Below, piece after piece: positions 33,950 through 42,894 of a stretch of DNA of 46,659 nucleotides. The stretch is from assembly GCA_902580855.1 (NCBI GenBank), contig CACHMF010000011.1, forward strand, positions 1 to 46,659, given 5' to 3'. The translations under genes and the position numbers were made by a program. Source of the stretch: an uncultured Bacteroidota bacterium (GTDB lineage: Bacteria; Bacteroidota; Bacteroidia; Flavobacteriales; UBA7312). Each line of letters opens with the position of its first letter. The first letter of the stretch is position 1. The notes beneath the pieces were generated by a model that was given only the letters and a program-made list of their open reading frames with translations, had not been told where the DNA came from and searched no databases.

Positions 33950-34697
33950 GCTTTGGATTATTGCTTTAACCTTGTTTCTTTTTGCTTGTGGAAGCAATAA
34001 AGATGTTGTTACTTCTTCTTCTCTAGAAAATCACTCGTCTAAATTGATTGTTAAAAAAGTAAATCAAAATCATTTAGATTACAATTGGTTTACGGCCAAA
34101 CTCAGCGGAAAGATAGAAAAAAACGGAGCGGACACTCCTGTTTCAGCTAATTTAAGAATTAGAAAAGACAGCATTATTTGGCTTTCGGTATCTGCGCTTT
34201 TAGGTATTGAGGTGGCGCGCATTCAAATTACTCCAGACAGCGTGAAACTAATAAGCAGAATCAATAAAACATATTGGACAGGAGATTTTGAGGACATTGA
34301 AAGCGTTTATGGAATACCTGCAAATTACAAACAATTGGAGGGTATTTTGGTGGGACAAATTTCACTTGAAAACCAAAAAATGAGGTCTATAATTTCAGAG
34401 AACAAATATTTACTCTTTAATAAAAGCAAAAAACAAACCCCCCAATCTAAAGCATGGATTGATAGTCGATTTTTGATAGACACATATTTACTAGAAGATG
34501 TGTTGGAACAATCTCTTACAATTCGTTATTTAGAGTACGAGAAGTACGCGCAAAGATGGGTTCCTCTAAAACTCAATTTTTTGTTATCTAACATTGATCA
34601 ACAAACAGAAGCCAATTTCACTTACTCAAAAGTGAATATCAATACCCCTAAAAAAGTAAACTTCAATATTCCTGACAGTTATGTTCCAATGGACTAA
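33942..34697 (+). CDS. DUF4292 lipoprotein (possible LolB-like)
   Basis: A 251-residue lipoprotein. The lipobox LFLFAC sets C16 as the lipid-bearing residue. The mature part has the DUF4292 pattern NWFTAKLSGKIEKNG...VSANLRIRKDSIIWLSVSALLGIEVARIQITPDSVKLI, made of antiparallel strands. This fold type resembles LolA/LolB, the carriers and receptors that insert lipoproteins in the outer membrane. Classic LolB is hard to find in Bacteroidota, so a LolB-like role is attractive but inferred. It overlaps the TPR gene by 8 bp and the EnvC-like gene by 17 bp. Confidence 0.82.
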   Translation: MNKLWIIALTLFLFACGSNKDVVTSSSLENHSSKLIVKKVNQNHLDYNWFTAKLSGKIEKNGADTPVSANLRIRKDSIIWLSVSALLGIEVARIQITPDSVKLISRINKTYWTGDFEDIESVYGIPANYKQLEGILVGQISLENQKMRSIISENKYLLFNKSKKQTPQSKAWIDSRFLIDTYLLEDVLEQSLTIRYLEYEKYAQRWVPLKLNFLLSNIDQQTEANFTYSKVNINTPKKVNFNIPDSYVPMD

Positions 34698-35937
34698 ACA
34701 TATCATTTGTGTGCTGCTTTGTACTTTCTCAGCGATTGTGTTTGCTCAAAGCAAGGAGGAATTACAAAACAAAAAGGAGCAGCTTCAAAATGAAATTAAG
34801 TTAACAAACGAGTTGTTAAACGAAGCGAAGAAAGAAAAAAACTCCTCCATCAACACCCTTTCAACTTTGAAGCGAAAAATTACCTCTCGAAATGAAATGA
34901 TCACTACTTTAGGAATTGAGATCGGGCTGTACTCAAAACAGATTCAACAACTCGAACAAGAGGTCTTTGTCACGGAAGAAAGCATTAAGCAGAAGCAAGT
35001 AGAATTACAATCCTTAAAAGAAGAGTATGCTAAATTAGTTTATTATGCTTATCACAACAGAGGGGCCTATGATCGTTTAGCGTTTATTTTTTCAGCACAT
35101 AGTTTTCACCAAGCGTACAAGCGCATTAAATATTTCCAGCAATACAGTCAATTTAGACAGCAACAAGTAAAGTTGATTGAAGAAAAAGAGGCTGAGCTAG
35201 AAAGGGAGTTACTTTCTTTGAAACAGAGCAAGGCAATGCTTTTAGTGGAGAAAAATAAAAAAACAAAAGCGTTAGTAAATACAGAAAGTGAAAAACAACA
35301 GCTAGATTCGGAAAAAGATGAACAACAATCTCTTGTTAATGAATTAGCTAAAAAAGAGAAACACTTAAAAACTGAGCTAAAAACCAAAGAACAGCAGTCT
35401 AAAACATTAGACGCTCAGATTAGAAAAATCATAGAAGAAGAAATTAGAAAAGCAAAAGAGGTAGCAGCCTCTACAGGAACACCTTCTTTTAGCATGACCC
35501 CAGAACAAAAAGATTTAGCTGAAAAATTTACAAACAATAAAGGAACACTTCCTTGGCCAGTTGAAAGAGGTGTGATCATAGAACGTTTTGGAAAACAAAA
35601 ACACCCTGTATTAGCAGGCATTGAAACCTATAACAACGGGATTAAAATAACAACAGAAAAAGGCTCTTCTGTTCGAGCTATTTTTGACGGTACAGTAAGT
35701 CGCATCCTAAATATCCCGGGAGCAGGAAAAGCAATTATTGTTAGTCATGGCGATTATTTTAGTGTTTACAACAATCTTTCCGATGTATTTGTAACTGTAG
35801 GCCAATCCTTAAAAACCAAACAGGAAATAGGGTTGGTTTTTACCAACTCCAGCAACAACGAAACAATAACAGAGTTACAAATTTGGAACGGCAATAAAAA
35901 GTTAAATCCTTCACAATGGCTGTATCGAGCGTATTAA
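34681..35937 (+). CDS. EnvC-like murein hydrolase activator with degenerate LytM domain
   Basis: A 418-residue exported protein. The signal peptide ends at about residue 22 (SAIVFAQS). A long coiled coil (about 23-255) is followed by a LytM/M23 domain (about 290-418). The zinc and catalytic residues are replaced: the HxGxD motif reads NNGIKI, the HxH motif reads ELQIW, and the active-site histidine after the tyrosine reads YNNL. It should therefore not cut peptidoglycan itself. Coiled coil plus dead LytM is the architecture of EnvC, which switches on amidases at the division site. It overlaps the DUF4292 gene by 17 bp. The amidase partner is not in the window. Confidence 0.88.
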   Translation: MFQWTKHIICVLLCTFSAIVFAQSKEELQNKKEQLQNEIKLTNELLNEAKKEKNSSINTLSTLKRKITSRNEMITTLGIEIGLYSKQIQQLEQEVFVTEESIKQKQVELQSLKEEYAKLVYYAYHNRGAYDRLAFIFSAHSFHQAYKRIKYFQQYSQFRQQQVKLIEEKEAELERELLSLKQSKAMLLVEKNKKTKALVNTESEKQQLDSEKDEQQSLVNELAKKEKHLKTELKTKEQQSKTLDAQIRKIIEEEIRKAKEVAASTGTPSFSMTPEQKDLAEKFTNNKGTLPWPVERGVIIERFGKQKHPVLAGIETYNNGIKITTEKGSSVRAIFDGTVSRILNIPGAGKAIIVSHGDYFSVYNNLSDVFVTVGQSLKTKQEIGLVFTNSSNNETITELQIWNGNKKLNPSQWLYRAY

Positions 35938-35949
35938 GTAAAATTTAGC

Positions 35950-35957
35950 TACTTTTG
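35950..35957 (+). promoter_or_regulatory. -7 promoter box of tatA
   Basis: TACTTTTG matches TAnnTTTG and lies 27 nt upstream of the chosen tatA ATG (35985). Confidence 0.5.
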
Positions 35958-35984
35958 TTTATTTAATTGAACATTGATTCAAAC

Positions 35985-36164
35985 ATGATTTCAACAACAT
36001 TTTTAATGATAGGATGGCCACAAATAGTTTTGATTATTGTGGTAGTCTTAATTCTTTTTGGCGGCAAAAAATTACCCCAATTAATGAAAGGATTAGGTGA
36101 AGGGATGAAGGAGTTTAAAAACGCTTCAAAAGACCTAAACAACGACAATAAAGAGGAAAAATAA
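35985..36164 (+). CDS. tatA: Sec-independent protein translocase TatA/E
   Basis: A small protein of about 59 residues that forms the pore of the twin-arginine pathway for folded proteins in the inner membrane. One N-terminal transmembrane helix ([20 protein letters not shown]) is followed by the hinge FGGKKLPQL, the amphipathic helix [12 protein letters not shown] and a charged tail. The ATG at 35985 is preferred over a TTG at 35967. No tatC is seen nearby. gatA starts 12 bp downstream and may be co-transcribed. Confidence 0.93.
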   Translation: MISTTFLMIGWPQIVLIIVVVLILFGGKKLPQLMKGLGEGMKEFKNASKDLNNDNKEEK

Positions 36165-36176
36165 ATTTCCATCTAT

Positions 36177-37598
36177 ATGAAAACCTATCGCTCTTTAGTA
36201 GCTGTACAGGAAGACCTGAAGAACGGTTCTTTAAGCTGCCATTCTCTCACGCAAGCATATCTTAATCGTATTGCAGAAAAAAAGTATTTAAATGCTTTTT
36301 TAGAGGTTTTTGAAGCAGAAGCCTTATCACGTGCCAAAACTATTGACAAGAAGCTTCAATCCGGCACTGCAGGCCGCTTAGCGGGAATGGTAATAGGGAT
36401 AAAAGACAACATTTGTTACAAAGGGCACGCTTTGTCAGCATCCTCTAAAATTTTAGATGGTTTTGAAAGTTTGTTCAGCGCTACAGTTGTAGAGCGTATA
36501 TTGGCTGAAGATGCCATCATCATTGGTCGCACAAACTGTGACGAGTTTGCGATGGGAAGCTCCAACGAAAATTCTGCTTATGGAAACGTGTTGCATCATA
36601 TAGATAGCACTAAAGTTCCAGGAGGTTCTTCGGGAGGTTCCGCGGTAGCTGTAGCAGCCGACTTGTGTTTAGCAACTTTAGGTAGTGATACTGGAGGTTC
36701 TATTCGTCAGCCAGCATCTTTTTGTGGTGTGGTAGGATATAAACCGACGTATGGAAGAGTGTCACGCTGGGGACTTATTGCCTATGCTTCTTCATTTGAT
36801 CAAATAGGACCTTTTACACACAACGTTCAGGATGCCGCCTTACTAATGGAGGTAATGGCTGGCGCAGACGCTCAGGACAGCACAGCTTCACAAAAAGAAG
36901 TACCAACATACTCTAAATTATTAAAACATAAAAAAGGTGTTAAAATTGCATACATCAAAGATTGTATGGAGAGCCCAGGATTAGACCCTGAAATTAAAAA
37001 ACATATTGAAGAAAAAATAGATCAACTTAGAGCCGAAGGACATACTGTTGACCCGATAGATTTTCCATATTTAGACCATATGGTTCCGGTATATTATATT
37101 TTAACAACCGCAGAAGCATCTTCTAATTTAGCCCGTTTTGATGGTGTTCACTATGGGCATAGAAGTTTATTAGCCACAGACATTCCTAGTACATATACTA
37201 AATCTAGGTCCGAAGGTTTTGGAGATGAGGTAAAGCGTAGAATTATGCTCGGAACCTTTGTGCTTAGTTCAGGATATTATGATGCATATTATAACAAAGG
37301 ACAGAAAGTAAGGCGTATACTTCAAGATAAGACTAATAATATTTTCAAATCTTACGATTTTATATTGTCACCAACTACCCCACACACCGCTTTTGAAATA
37401 GATAGAGAAACAGCAGACCCAACAATAATGTATCTTGAAGACATCTTTACTGTACAAGCAAACATTGTTGGTTGTTGCGCAGTCTCTTTGCCAACAGGCA
37501 GGCATTCTAACGGATTGCCGTTTGGCATTCAACTAATGGGGCCAAATTTCAATGACAAAGAATTATTGGCTTTTTCGCATCAGATAATGAACAAATAA
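36177..37598 (+). CDS. gatA: Asp-tRNA(Asn)/Glu-tRNA(Gln) amidotransferase subunit A
   Basis: A 473-residue amidase-signature enzyme. It frees ammonia from glutamine to convert mis-charged Glu-tRNA(Gln) (or Asp-tRNA(Asn)) into the correct aminoacyl-tRNA. The Ser-cisSer-Lys triad is complete: K76 in GIKDNI, S151 in PGGSSGGS and S175 in DTGGSIRQPA. Spacings between these residues equal those of S. aureus GatA. The segment TNCDEFAMGSSNENSAYG is GatA-specific, separating it from general amidases. GatB and GatC are elsewhere. Cytoplasmic. Confidence 0.95.
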   Translation: MKTYRSLVAVQEDLKNGSLSCHSLTQAYLNRIAEKKYLNAFLEVFEAEALSRAKTIDKKLQSGTAGRLAGMVIGIKDNICYKGHALSASSKILDGFESLFSATVVERILAEDAIIIGRTNCDEFAMGSSNENSAYGNVLHHIDSTKVPGGSSGGSAVAVAADLCLATLGSDTGGSIRQPASFCGVVGYKPTYGRVSRWGLIAYASSFDQIGPFTHNVQDAALLMEVMAGADAQDSTASQKEVPTYSKLLKHKKGVKIAYIKDCMESPGLDPEIKKHIEEKIDQLRAEGHTVDPIDFPYLDHMVPVYYILTTAEASSNLARFDGVHYGHRSLLATDIPSTYTKSRSEGFGDEVKRRIMLGTFVLSSGYYDAYYNKGQKVRRILQDKTNNIFKSYDFILSPTTPHTAFEIDRETADPTIMYLEDIFTVQANIVGCCAVSLPTGRHSNGLPFGIQLMGPNFNDKELLAFSHQIMNK

Positions 37599-37687
37599 TC
37601 GTTCATAATTTGAGGAGCAATCTTCTCGAGATAACAATCATTTATAGCAAATTTGTAACATCCACATTAAAGGGGATAATTCTGATT

Positions 37688-39148
37688 ATGAGATGGTTTA
37701 AGATATTTTTGTTTTGCTCAATTTTAGCATTTGCCAACGACGCCTTTGCTGTGCAAAATCCTGCAGCATGTGAGTTGAACGAAACTATAAAAGCAGACAC
37801 TGTTGTAAGTTGGCAAAACGACAATCCAAAATTTGCAAGACACGATTCTTTATTAGCTTTAGAAATGCGTTCGTATCAATTGTTGGAAGCAGACACACAG
37901 GTGTTAAACACATGGAATTATACGCCAGACAGCGTTCCTTTTTTTGAGGACAGCATTTATCAAGAACGACTGCTAGAAATGAACAAGCACACACCTTTTA
38001 ACCTGCACTACAATCAAGCGGTGCAAATAGAAATCAATCGTTATGCAAACACTTACCGAAAGCATGTGTCGCAAATGCTAGGAAAAGCTCAGTATTATTT
38101 TCCATTATTTGAAGAAGTTCTGGATGAGTACGATTTGCCGCTAGAATTTAAATATTTGGCAATAGTTGAGTCAGCTCTTAAACCACACGCACGCTCTCGA
38201 TCTGCAGCAACCGGTCTTTGGCAATTCATGTATAATACGGGTAAAATTTACGACTTGAAAGTAACCTCCTACATTGACGAACGTTCAGACCCAATACAAT
38301 CTACTATTGCGGCTTGCGAGTATTTTACTTTCCTCTACAAAATGTTTAATGATTGGGAATTGGTTTTAGCGGCGTACAATGGTGGACCAGGATATGTGTC
38401 GAGAGCTATGCGAAGAACAGGAGCTACTGATTATTGGTCTGTACGCCCTTTTTTAAGAACAGAAACACAGCGTTATGTGCCAAAGTTTATAGCTGTCAAT
38501 TATATTATGAACTATGCTTCTGCACATAACATATACCCTACACCTTATCCTTATACCCAAGCAGAAACAGATACGATTAGCATTACGCAAAGCATGGCTT
38601 TTGAAACAATCTCAGAGACCTTAGACATACCTTTAGCGGTATTACAAGAGTTAAACCCTATGTATAAAAAAGACTTAATTCCGGTAGGAAAAAATAAAAC
38701 TGCTTTATTGAAATTACCACGAGCAAAAATGGGTGATTTCATCACCAATGAAGAACAAATTTATGCTATCAGTACAGAGAAGCAAAAACCTTATGTAGAA
38801 GAAGATGCGCCAACAATTCATCGAGTTAAAAAAGGAGAGTATTTAGGTAAAATAGCAAAACAATACAATACTTCGGTTAGCCGTTTAATGAGCTGGAATA
38901 ACTTGAAAAACTCAAATTTGCGAGTAGGACAAAAGCTAGTTGTGTACATCAATCCTGATGCTGCTCCTGCCACAAAAACAACAAACTCATCCAAGGGAAC
39001 GATAGAATACACTGTTAAATCAGGAGATACATTGTGGGGAATTGCTAAAAAATACTCTGGAGTTTCTGTGAGTCAAATAGAAAAGTTAAACAATATTTCA
39101 GCCAGCGACTTAAAGCCGGGAATTAAAATTCAGATACCAAAAACTTGA
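37688..39148 (+). CDS. MltD-like lytic transglycosylase with two LysM domains
   Basis: An exported peptidoglycan lyase of 486 residues from the ATG at 37688, with signal peptide MRWFKIFLFCSILAFANDAFA; the longer frame back to 37610 is rejected. The SLT domain (about 130-290) has the catalytic glutamate E161 in YLAIVESALKP, then SAATGLWQFM and LVLAAYNGGPG. Two LysM peptidoglycan-binding modules follow, about 376-420 and 438-486. The domain order is that of MltD. It cuts glycan strands to anhydro-muropeptides. The following DUF4837 gene overlaps its stop by 1 bp (TGATG), so they are translationally coupled. Confidence 0.94.
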   Translation: MRWFKIFLFCSILAFANDAFAVQNPAACELNETIKADTVVSWQNDNPKFARHDSLLALEMRSYQLLEADTQVLNTWNYTPDSVPFFEDSIYQERLLEMNKHTPFNLHYNQAVQIEINRYANTYRKHVSQMLGKAQYYFPLFEEVLDEYDLPLEFKYLAIVESALKPHARSRSAATGLWQFMYNTGKIYDLKVTSYIDERSDPIQSTIAACEYFTFLYKMFNDWELVLAAYNGGPGYVSRAMRRTGATDYWSVRPFLRTETQRYVPKFIAVNYIMNYASAHNIYPTPYPYTQAETDTISITQSMAFETISETLDIPLAVLQELNPMYKKDLIPVGKNKTALLKLPRAKMGDFITNEEQIYAISTEKQKPYVEEDAPTIHRVKKGEYLGKIAKQYNTSVSRLMSWNNLKNSNLRVGQKLVVYINPDAAPATKTTNSSKGTIEYTVKSGDTLWGIAKKYSGVSVSQIEKLNNISASDLKPGIKIQIPKT

Positions 39149-40122
39149 TGCGATACGCTTGTATAATCTTACTTTTTACGTTTTATTCATGTCAAGAAAA
39201 TGGTCAGAAAGATGTGAGTACATTGCCAAGTATGACAGGCGGTATTAATGAGCTTGTTATTGTTTTAGAAGAACATTTGTGGCAGGGAGCTGTAGGAGAT
39301 TCATTACGAGCTGTGTTGGGCGCAGAGGTGCAAGGAATCCCTTGGCAAGAATCTATTTTTGATTTAGTGCAAATACCACCCAAAGCATTTACGAGAATTT
39401 TTGAAACACATAGAAATCTTCTCTTTTTCGAAAAAGGAAATAAAGCGTCTGTTGGCTTTCAAGAAAACACCAATGCTAAAGGGCAGCTGATGGCTTTAGT
39501 CACCTATCAAAATACGGAAGAATTAAAGGTTTTACTAAAGCAATATGCTTCCGTAATAGCGTATAGATTTCAAGAATATGAGAAGGAGCGTTTAAGAGCG
39601 CAAATGGTGTTACAAACAGGTTTAGAGAAAGTTTTTCAAAAACATAAAGTCGACCTAAACGTTCCAAAAGATTTCACCCTTGTGCTAGACACTACAGATT
39701 TCAGCTGGATAGAGTATAGCCCTAAAGACAAAGAAATTATTCAAGGTGTTCTTATTTACGAAATAAAGCCTGAAACACCCTTTACAACATGGCAACTTTT
39801 AGCACAAAGAGACTCTTTGGCGAAGCAGTATGTGCAAGGAGAAACAACAGGAAGCTACATGGCTGTAGAAACACAACACTACCAACCTTGGATTAAACAC
39901 ATAGAAAGCATGGGCTGCAATGCATTGGAAATTAAAGGGCTGTGGAAAATGCAAAATGCATTTATGGGAGGTCCTTTTATTGCTCATTTTATTCAAGACA
40001 CAACAAGTAATAGAATTCTTGCTATAGAAGGGTTTTTGTTCAATCCTGGAAAGGACAAAAGGGACAAAATGCAATTGTTGCAATTAGTGCTAGAAAGCGC
40101 TAAAATGAGGCCTGCAAAGTAA
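39148..40122 (+). CDS. DUF4837 family lipoprotein
   Basis: A 324-residue lipoprotein from the ATG at 39148. The short signal sequence (MRYACIILLFTFYSC) has a lipobox ending at C15. The mature part GGINELVIVLEEHLWQGAVGDSLRAVLGAEVQGIPWQESIFDL is typical of DUF4837, a Bacteroidota family of unknown function. It contains alpha-beta segments and no catalytic motif. It is coupled to the lytic transglycosylase, so a link to cell-wall remodelling is inferred. Its 3' end overlaps the converging TonB-dependent receptor gene by 23 bp. Confidence 0.85.
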   Translation: MRYACIILLFTFYSCQENGQKDVSTLPSMTGGINELVIVLEEHLWQGAVGDSLRAVLGAEVQGIPWQESIFDLVQIPPKAFTRIFETHRNLLFFEKGNKASVGFQENTNAKGQLMALVTYQNTEELKVLLKQYASVIAYRFQEYEKERLRAQMVLQTGLEKVFQKHKVDLNVPKDFTLVLDTTDFSWIEYSPKDKEIIQGVLIYEIKPETPFTTWQLLAQRDSLAKQYVQGETTGSYMAVETQHYQPWIKHIESMGCNALEIKGLWKMQNAFMGGPFIAHFIQDTTSNRILAIEGFLFNPGKDKRDKMQLLQLVLESAKMRPAK

Positions 40123-42205
40123 GAATAAGATTTCTTCCAGGAGCGCTAATGCCACTAGAGTATGTTTTGTAGTGAACGTCCAAAATGTTTTCTAAGCCGA
40201 CTTGAGCTAACAACATCTCGTTTAATCTATATTGATAATTTAGATTCAAAGTCCACCAAGCAGGCGTCCCGTCTATTGTAGCTTCTTGCGGGTTGTCACT
40301 ACCATTAGGGCTGTAATTTTCTATGTATTTCCAACCATTATACAATGCAAAACCTTGTAAAGCGTGTTTATCTTTTTGCCAACTCAGCTCGCTCTTTCCA
40401 TACACTGGCGGAATATGATCCATGTAGTTTCCATCGCTATCTTGCCCAAAAGTGTAGTTAAAAGAATGTGTGGTAGCCCAAAAATCATTTAATACCGCAT
40501 GCGCCTTTAAATGCCCTCCCCAAATAGACGCTTCTTGTGTGTTTTGGTTGGCAACAATTGGTAAGTACTCCCCGTCATACCATAAGCTGTCTTGTCCATT
40601 AAGTGAGAACACTTCTTTAATAATAGCATCCTGTAAAATGGTGTAAAAAGCAGTGCCGGAAATAAAATGTCCTTGATTCCATTTTTTGCTAATTGTAAAC
40701 TCTACGTTGCTCGAGTATTCAGGAGTTAAGTATTTGTTAGGGACCGTAACCGTTCCGCTTTTTGCAAACACTTTAGTTACATCATCCACATTAGGACTTC
40801 TAAATCCAGAAGATATAGAAGCGCTTCCCTCCCATCCTTTTTGCAATTGATGAAAAATACCTAAACTCCCCGTGGTTGCATCATTGTCTAATTGAATACT
40901 CTCAAAAGGAAGATTGTAAGTTTCTGTATCTAGAAAATCAGCATTTAATATGCTATTGCTATATCGAATACCCCCACTTAAATAAGAGGATTTTGCAATC
41001 GGATGCTTGTATTGTACAAATATACTGAAGTTACTCATATCACTTCCCCCATCAGCATATCGGCTAGGAGACCCTTCGTTAGCAGTAGAGTGAACCAAGT
41101 TGTGTTGAACATCAAAACCATAGTTAAGGTTGTTGTGTCCAATAGACTTGTTGAAGTCGGTTGCTAACGAATAAACCCACACTTTTTCAAATCGTTCAAA
41201 TAGGAGTCCTCCTATTTTTTGAGAATACCTGCTTTCTGATAATTGCTGTACAGCAAAGTGTGTGTTGAATTCATCAAACAATTGCTTTTCTTTAGAGTGA
41301 TGCATGCTTAAGGTGTTCATGAATCTTTTTTGAGGTCCATACTCCCAAACAGCAAATTTCCCTTCCCCTTTATCACTTACATCATTCAGCTTGTCAAATC
41401 TAGGAATGTTAGTGCTACTAGAGGCTTGTGTGTTGAGCATGAAACTCCAATTTTGATTTGCATCAAAACGAATTTTTTGCATGAAATCCGCCTGGCTATA
41501 ACTTGTGTTGAGTTGTTCCACCCCATCAGTGATATGCGTCTCCCTACCCCAATCATCATAGCCGTGTAAACGATTACCTCCCATTTTAAGATTACCGTAA
41601 TGATGCACGCTTAACGCATGTAGATAAGACCATTTTCCTTTAGACCAAGCAATATCAAAATGAGAAGAAACACCATTGTTAGCGGTGTTGATTTTTTGTA
41701 CAAACTGCCTTTTTGTTGCTTGACGCGCTTCTGGCGATTTGGTGTGGATATGGATGACACCACCTAGAGCGTCACTTCCGTATTTAACAGAAGCAGGGCC
41801 GAAAATTACATCCATTTTGTTAAGCATATATGGGCTTGTACTGATGATATTCTGAATGTGCCCGCTGCGAAAAATAGCATTGTTTAAACGAACCCCGTCT
41901 ACTACTAAAAGGATACGGTTTGCCTCGAAGCCACGTACGATAGGACTCCCCCCTCCTGATTGGCTCATTTGCACCATTACGGCACCATTTTTTTGAAGAA
42001 TGTCAGCTGTATTACTAGGGTTTGATTGCAGAACATCCTCAGCGCTAACAGAAGTGATTTGTTGAGGCGTGAAGAGGCGCTCCCTTTCCTCTTTTTCATC
42101 TTCAAAAACAATTTCAGGAATGGTGTGACCCAGCAATAAAGTATCTTTTGCATTGCTTTTTGCAGCGATCAAAATCAGACCAATTAAAAAAAGTGTTAAC
42201 CTCAT
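40100..42205 (-). CDS. TonB-dependent outer membrane receptor
   Basis: A 701-residue outer-membrane transporter. The signal peptide covers about residues 1-19. The plug domain (about 45-155) shows SPIVRGFEANRILLVVDGVRLNNAIFRSG and ends IFGPASVKYGSDALGGVIHIHTK. The 22-strand barrel ends with the expected aromatic, LILTLQASF. There is no N-terminal carboxypeptidase-like domain, unlike SusC. The plug wording resembles haem, haemoglobin or siderophore receptors, but the ligand is not certain. Its ATG overlaps the recO stop by 4 bp (ATGA), so it is the last gene of porZ-recO-receptor. Confidence 0.9.
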   Translation of the reverse strand: MRLTLFLIGLILIAAKSNAKDTLLLGHTIPEIVFEDEKEERERLFTPQQITSVSAEDVLQSNPSNTADILQKNGAVMVQMSQSGGGSPIVRGFEANRILLVVDGVRLNNAIFRSGHIQNIISTSPYMLNKMDVIFGPASVKYGSDALGGVIHIHTKSPEARQATKRQFVQKINTANNGVSSHFDIAWSKGKWSYLHALSVHHYGNLKMGGNRLHGYDDWGRETHITDGVEQLNTSYSQADFMQKIRFDANQNWSFMLNTQASSSTNIPRFDKLNDVSDKGEGKFAVWEYGPQKRFMNTLSMHHSKEKQLFDEFNTHFAVQQLSESRYSQKIGGLLFERFEKVWVYSLATDFNKSIGHNNLNYGFDVQHNLVHSTANEGSPSRYADGGSDMSNFSIFVQYKHPIAKSSYLSGGIRYSNSILNADFLDTETYNLPFESIQLDNDATTGSLGIFHQLQKGWEGSASISSGFRSPNVDDVTKVFAKSGTVTVPNKYLTPEYSSNVEFTISKKWNQGHFISGTAFYTILQDAIIKEVFSLNGQDSLWYDGEYLPIVANQNTQEASIWGGHLKAHAVLNDFWATTHSFNYTFGQDSDGNYMDHIPPVYGKSELSWQKDKHALQGFALYNGWKYIENYSPNGSDNPQEATIDGTPAWWTLNLNYQYRLNEMLLAQVGLENILDVHYKTYSSGISAPGRNLILTLQASF

Positions 42206-42894
42206 GCATTCAAAACTGTTTGCAACACTTCAAGTGATTGCACTTTTCTAAACCCTTCAATATGCAGGGAATAATAATCTAACAAAACGCCTAAAACATC
42301 TTTTTTGTTGTGTGCTATTGCTTGCCCGCTTAAAAGTTGCGCAAAAGTAGTAATTAAAGGCTCCTGAATGAAGTGTTGATGTGTAGGCCTTATAGCGCAA
42401 AAACAACCCTCTGTTAAATCGAAAAAAGGCCAATTATTATAGTTCTTTTCAGGGCAAAAACCTAAAAAATCACTTAAGCCAACTAAGAAATGCAAATGAA
42501 AGGTACTGTCAAATTCTTTTATGTCAAAATCAATGAGAGAGCTCTCTAAAAAAGAAAATAAACTTACGTTAGCTGACTCTTCTTTCAGACACTTGCTCAA
42601 CACCTCTGCTAAAAAAAGCAAAACAGAACTTTTGTAAATATGAAAAGGGGCCTCTTGATATTGGTAGTCGATCTTACACTCTTTAATTCGTTGTAACCCA
42701 GATTTTTCTTTGTGAAAGACTTCCAGATCTAGAATGTTTAAGGGCTGGTAATAGGTGTTTTTACCTTTCCTTTTTCTTACTCCATTTACTAGATATGATT
42801 GTATTCCTAAAGATTCTGTATAAATGCGGCAAATAATGCTGCTTTCAGCATACTTGATACTGCTTAAAACAATTCCTTTAGTTTGTTGAATCAT
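42202..42894 (-). CDS. recO: DNA repair protein RecO
   Basis: A 230-residue RecF-pathway protein that loads RecA on SSB-coated gaps. The N-terminal OB fold reads TKGIVLSSIKYAESSIICRIYTESLGIQSYLVNGVRK; the rest is helical. No zinc-finger cysteine cluster is seen, as in many Bacteroidota RecO. It overlaps porZ by 1 bp and the receptor gene by 4 bp. The porZ-recO neighbourhood is familiar in Bacteroidota, although the jobs are unrelated. Confidence 0.93.
   Translation of the reverse strand: MIQQTKGIVLSSIKYAESSIICRIYTESLGIQSYLVNGVRKRKGKNTYYQPLNILDLEVFHKEKSGLQRIKECKIDYQYQEAPFHIYKSSVLLFLAEVLSKCLKEESANVSLFSFLESSLIDFDIKEFDSTFHLHFLVGLSDFLGFCPEKNYNNWPFFDLTEGCFCAIRPTHQHFIQEPLITTFAQLLSGQAIAHNKKDVLGVLLDYYSLHIEGFRKVQSLEVLQTVLNA

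Noticed and set aside
37610-37687. Extended N-terminus of the lytic transglycosylase
   Set aside because: The signal peptide begins at the ATG 37688; the extra 26 residues would bury it.
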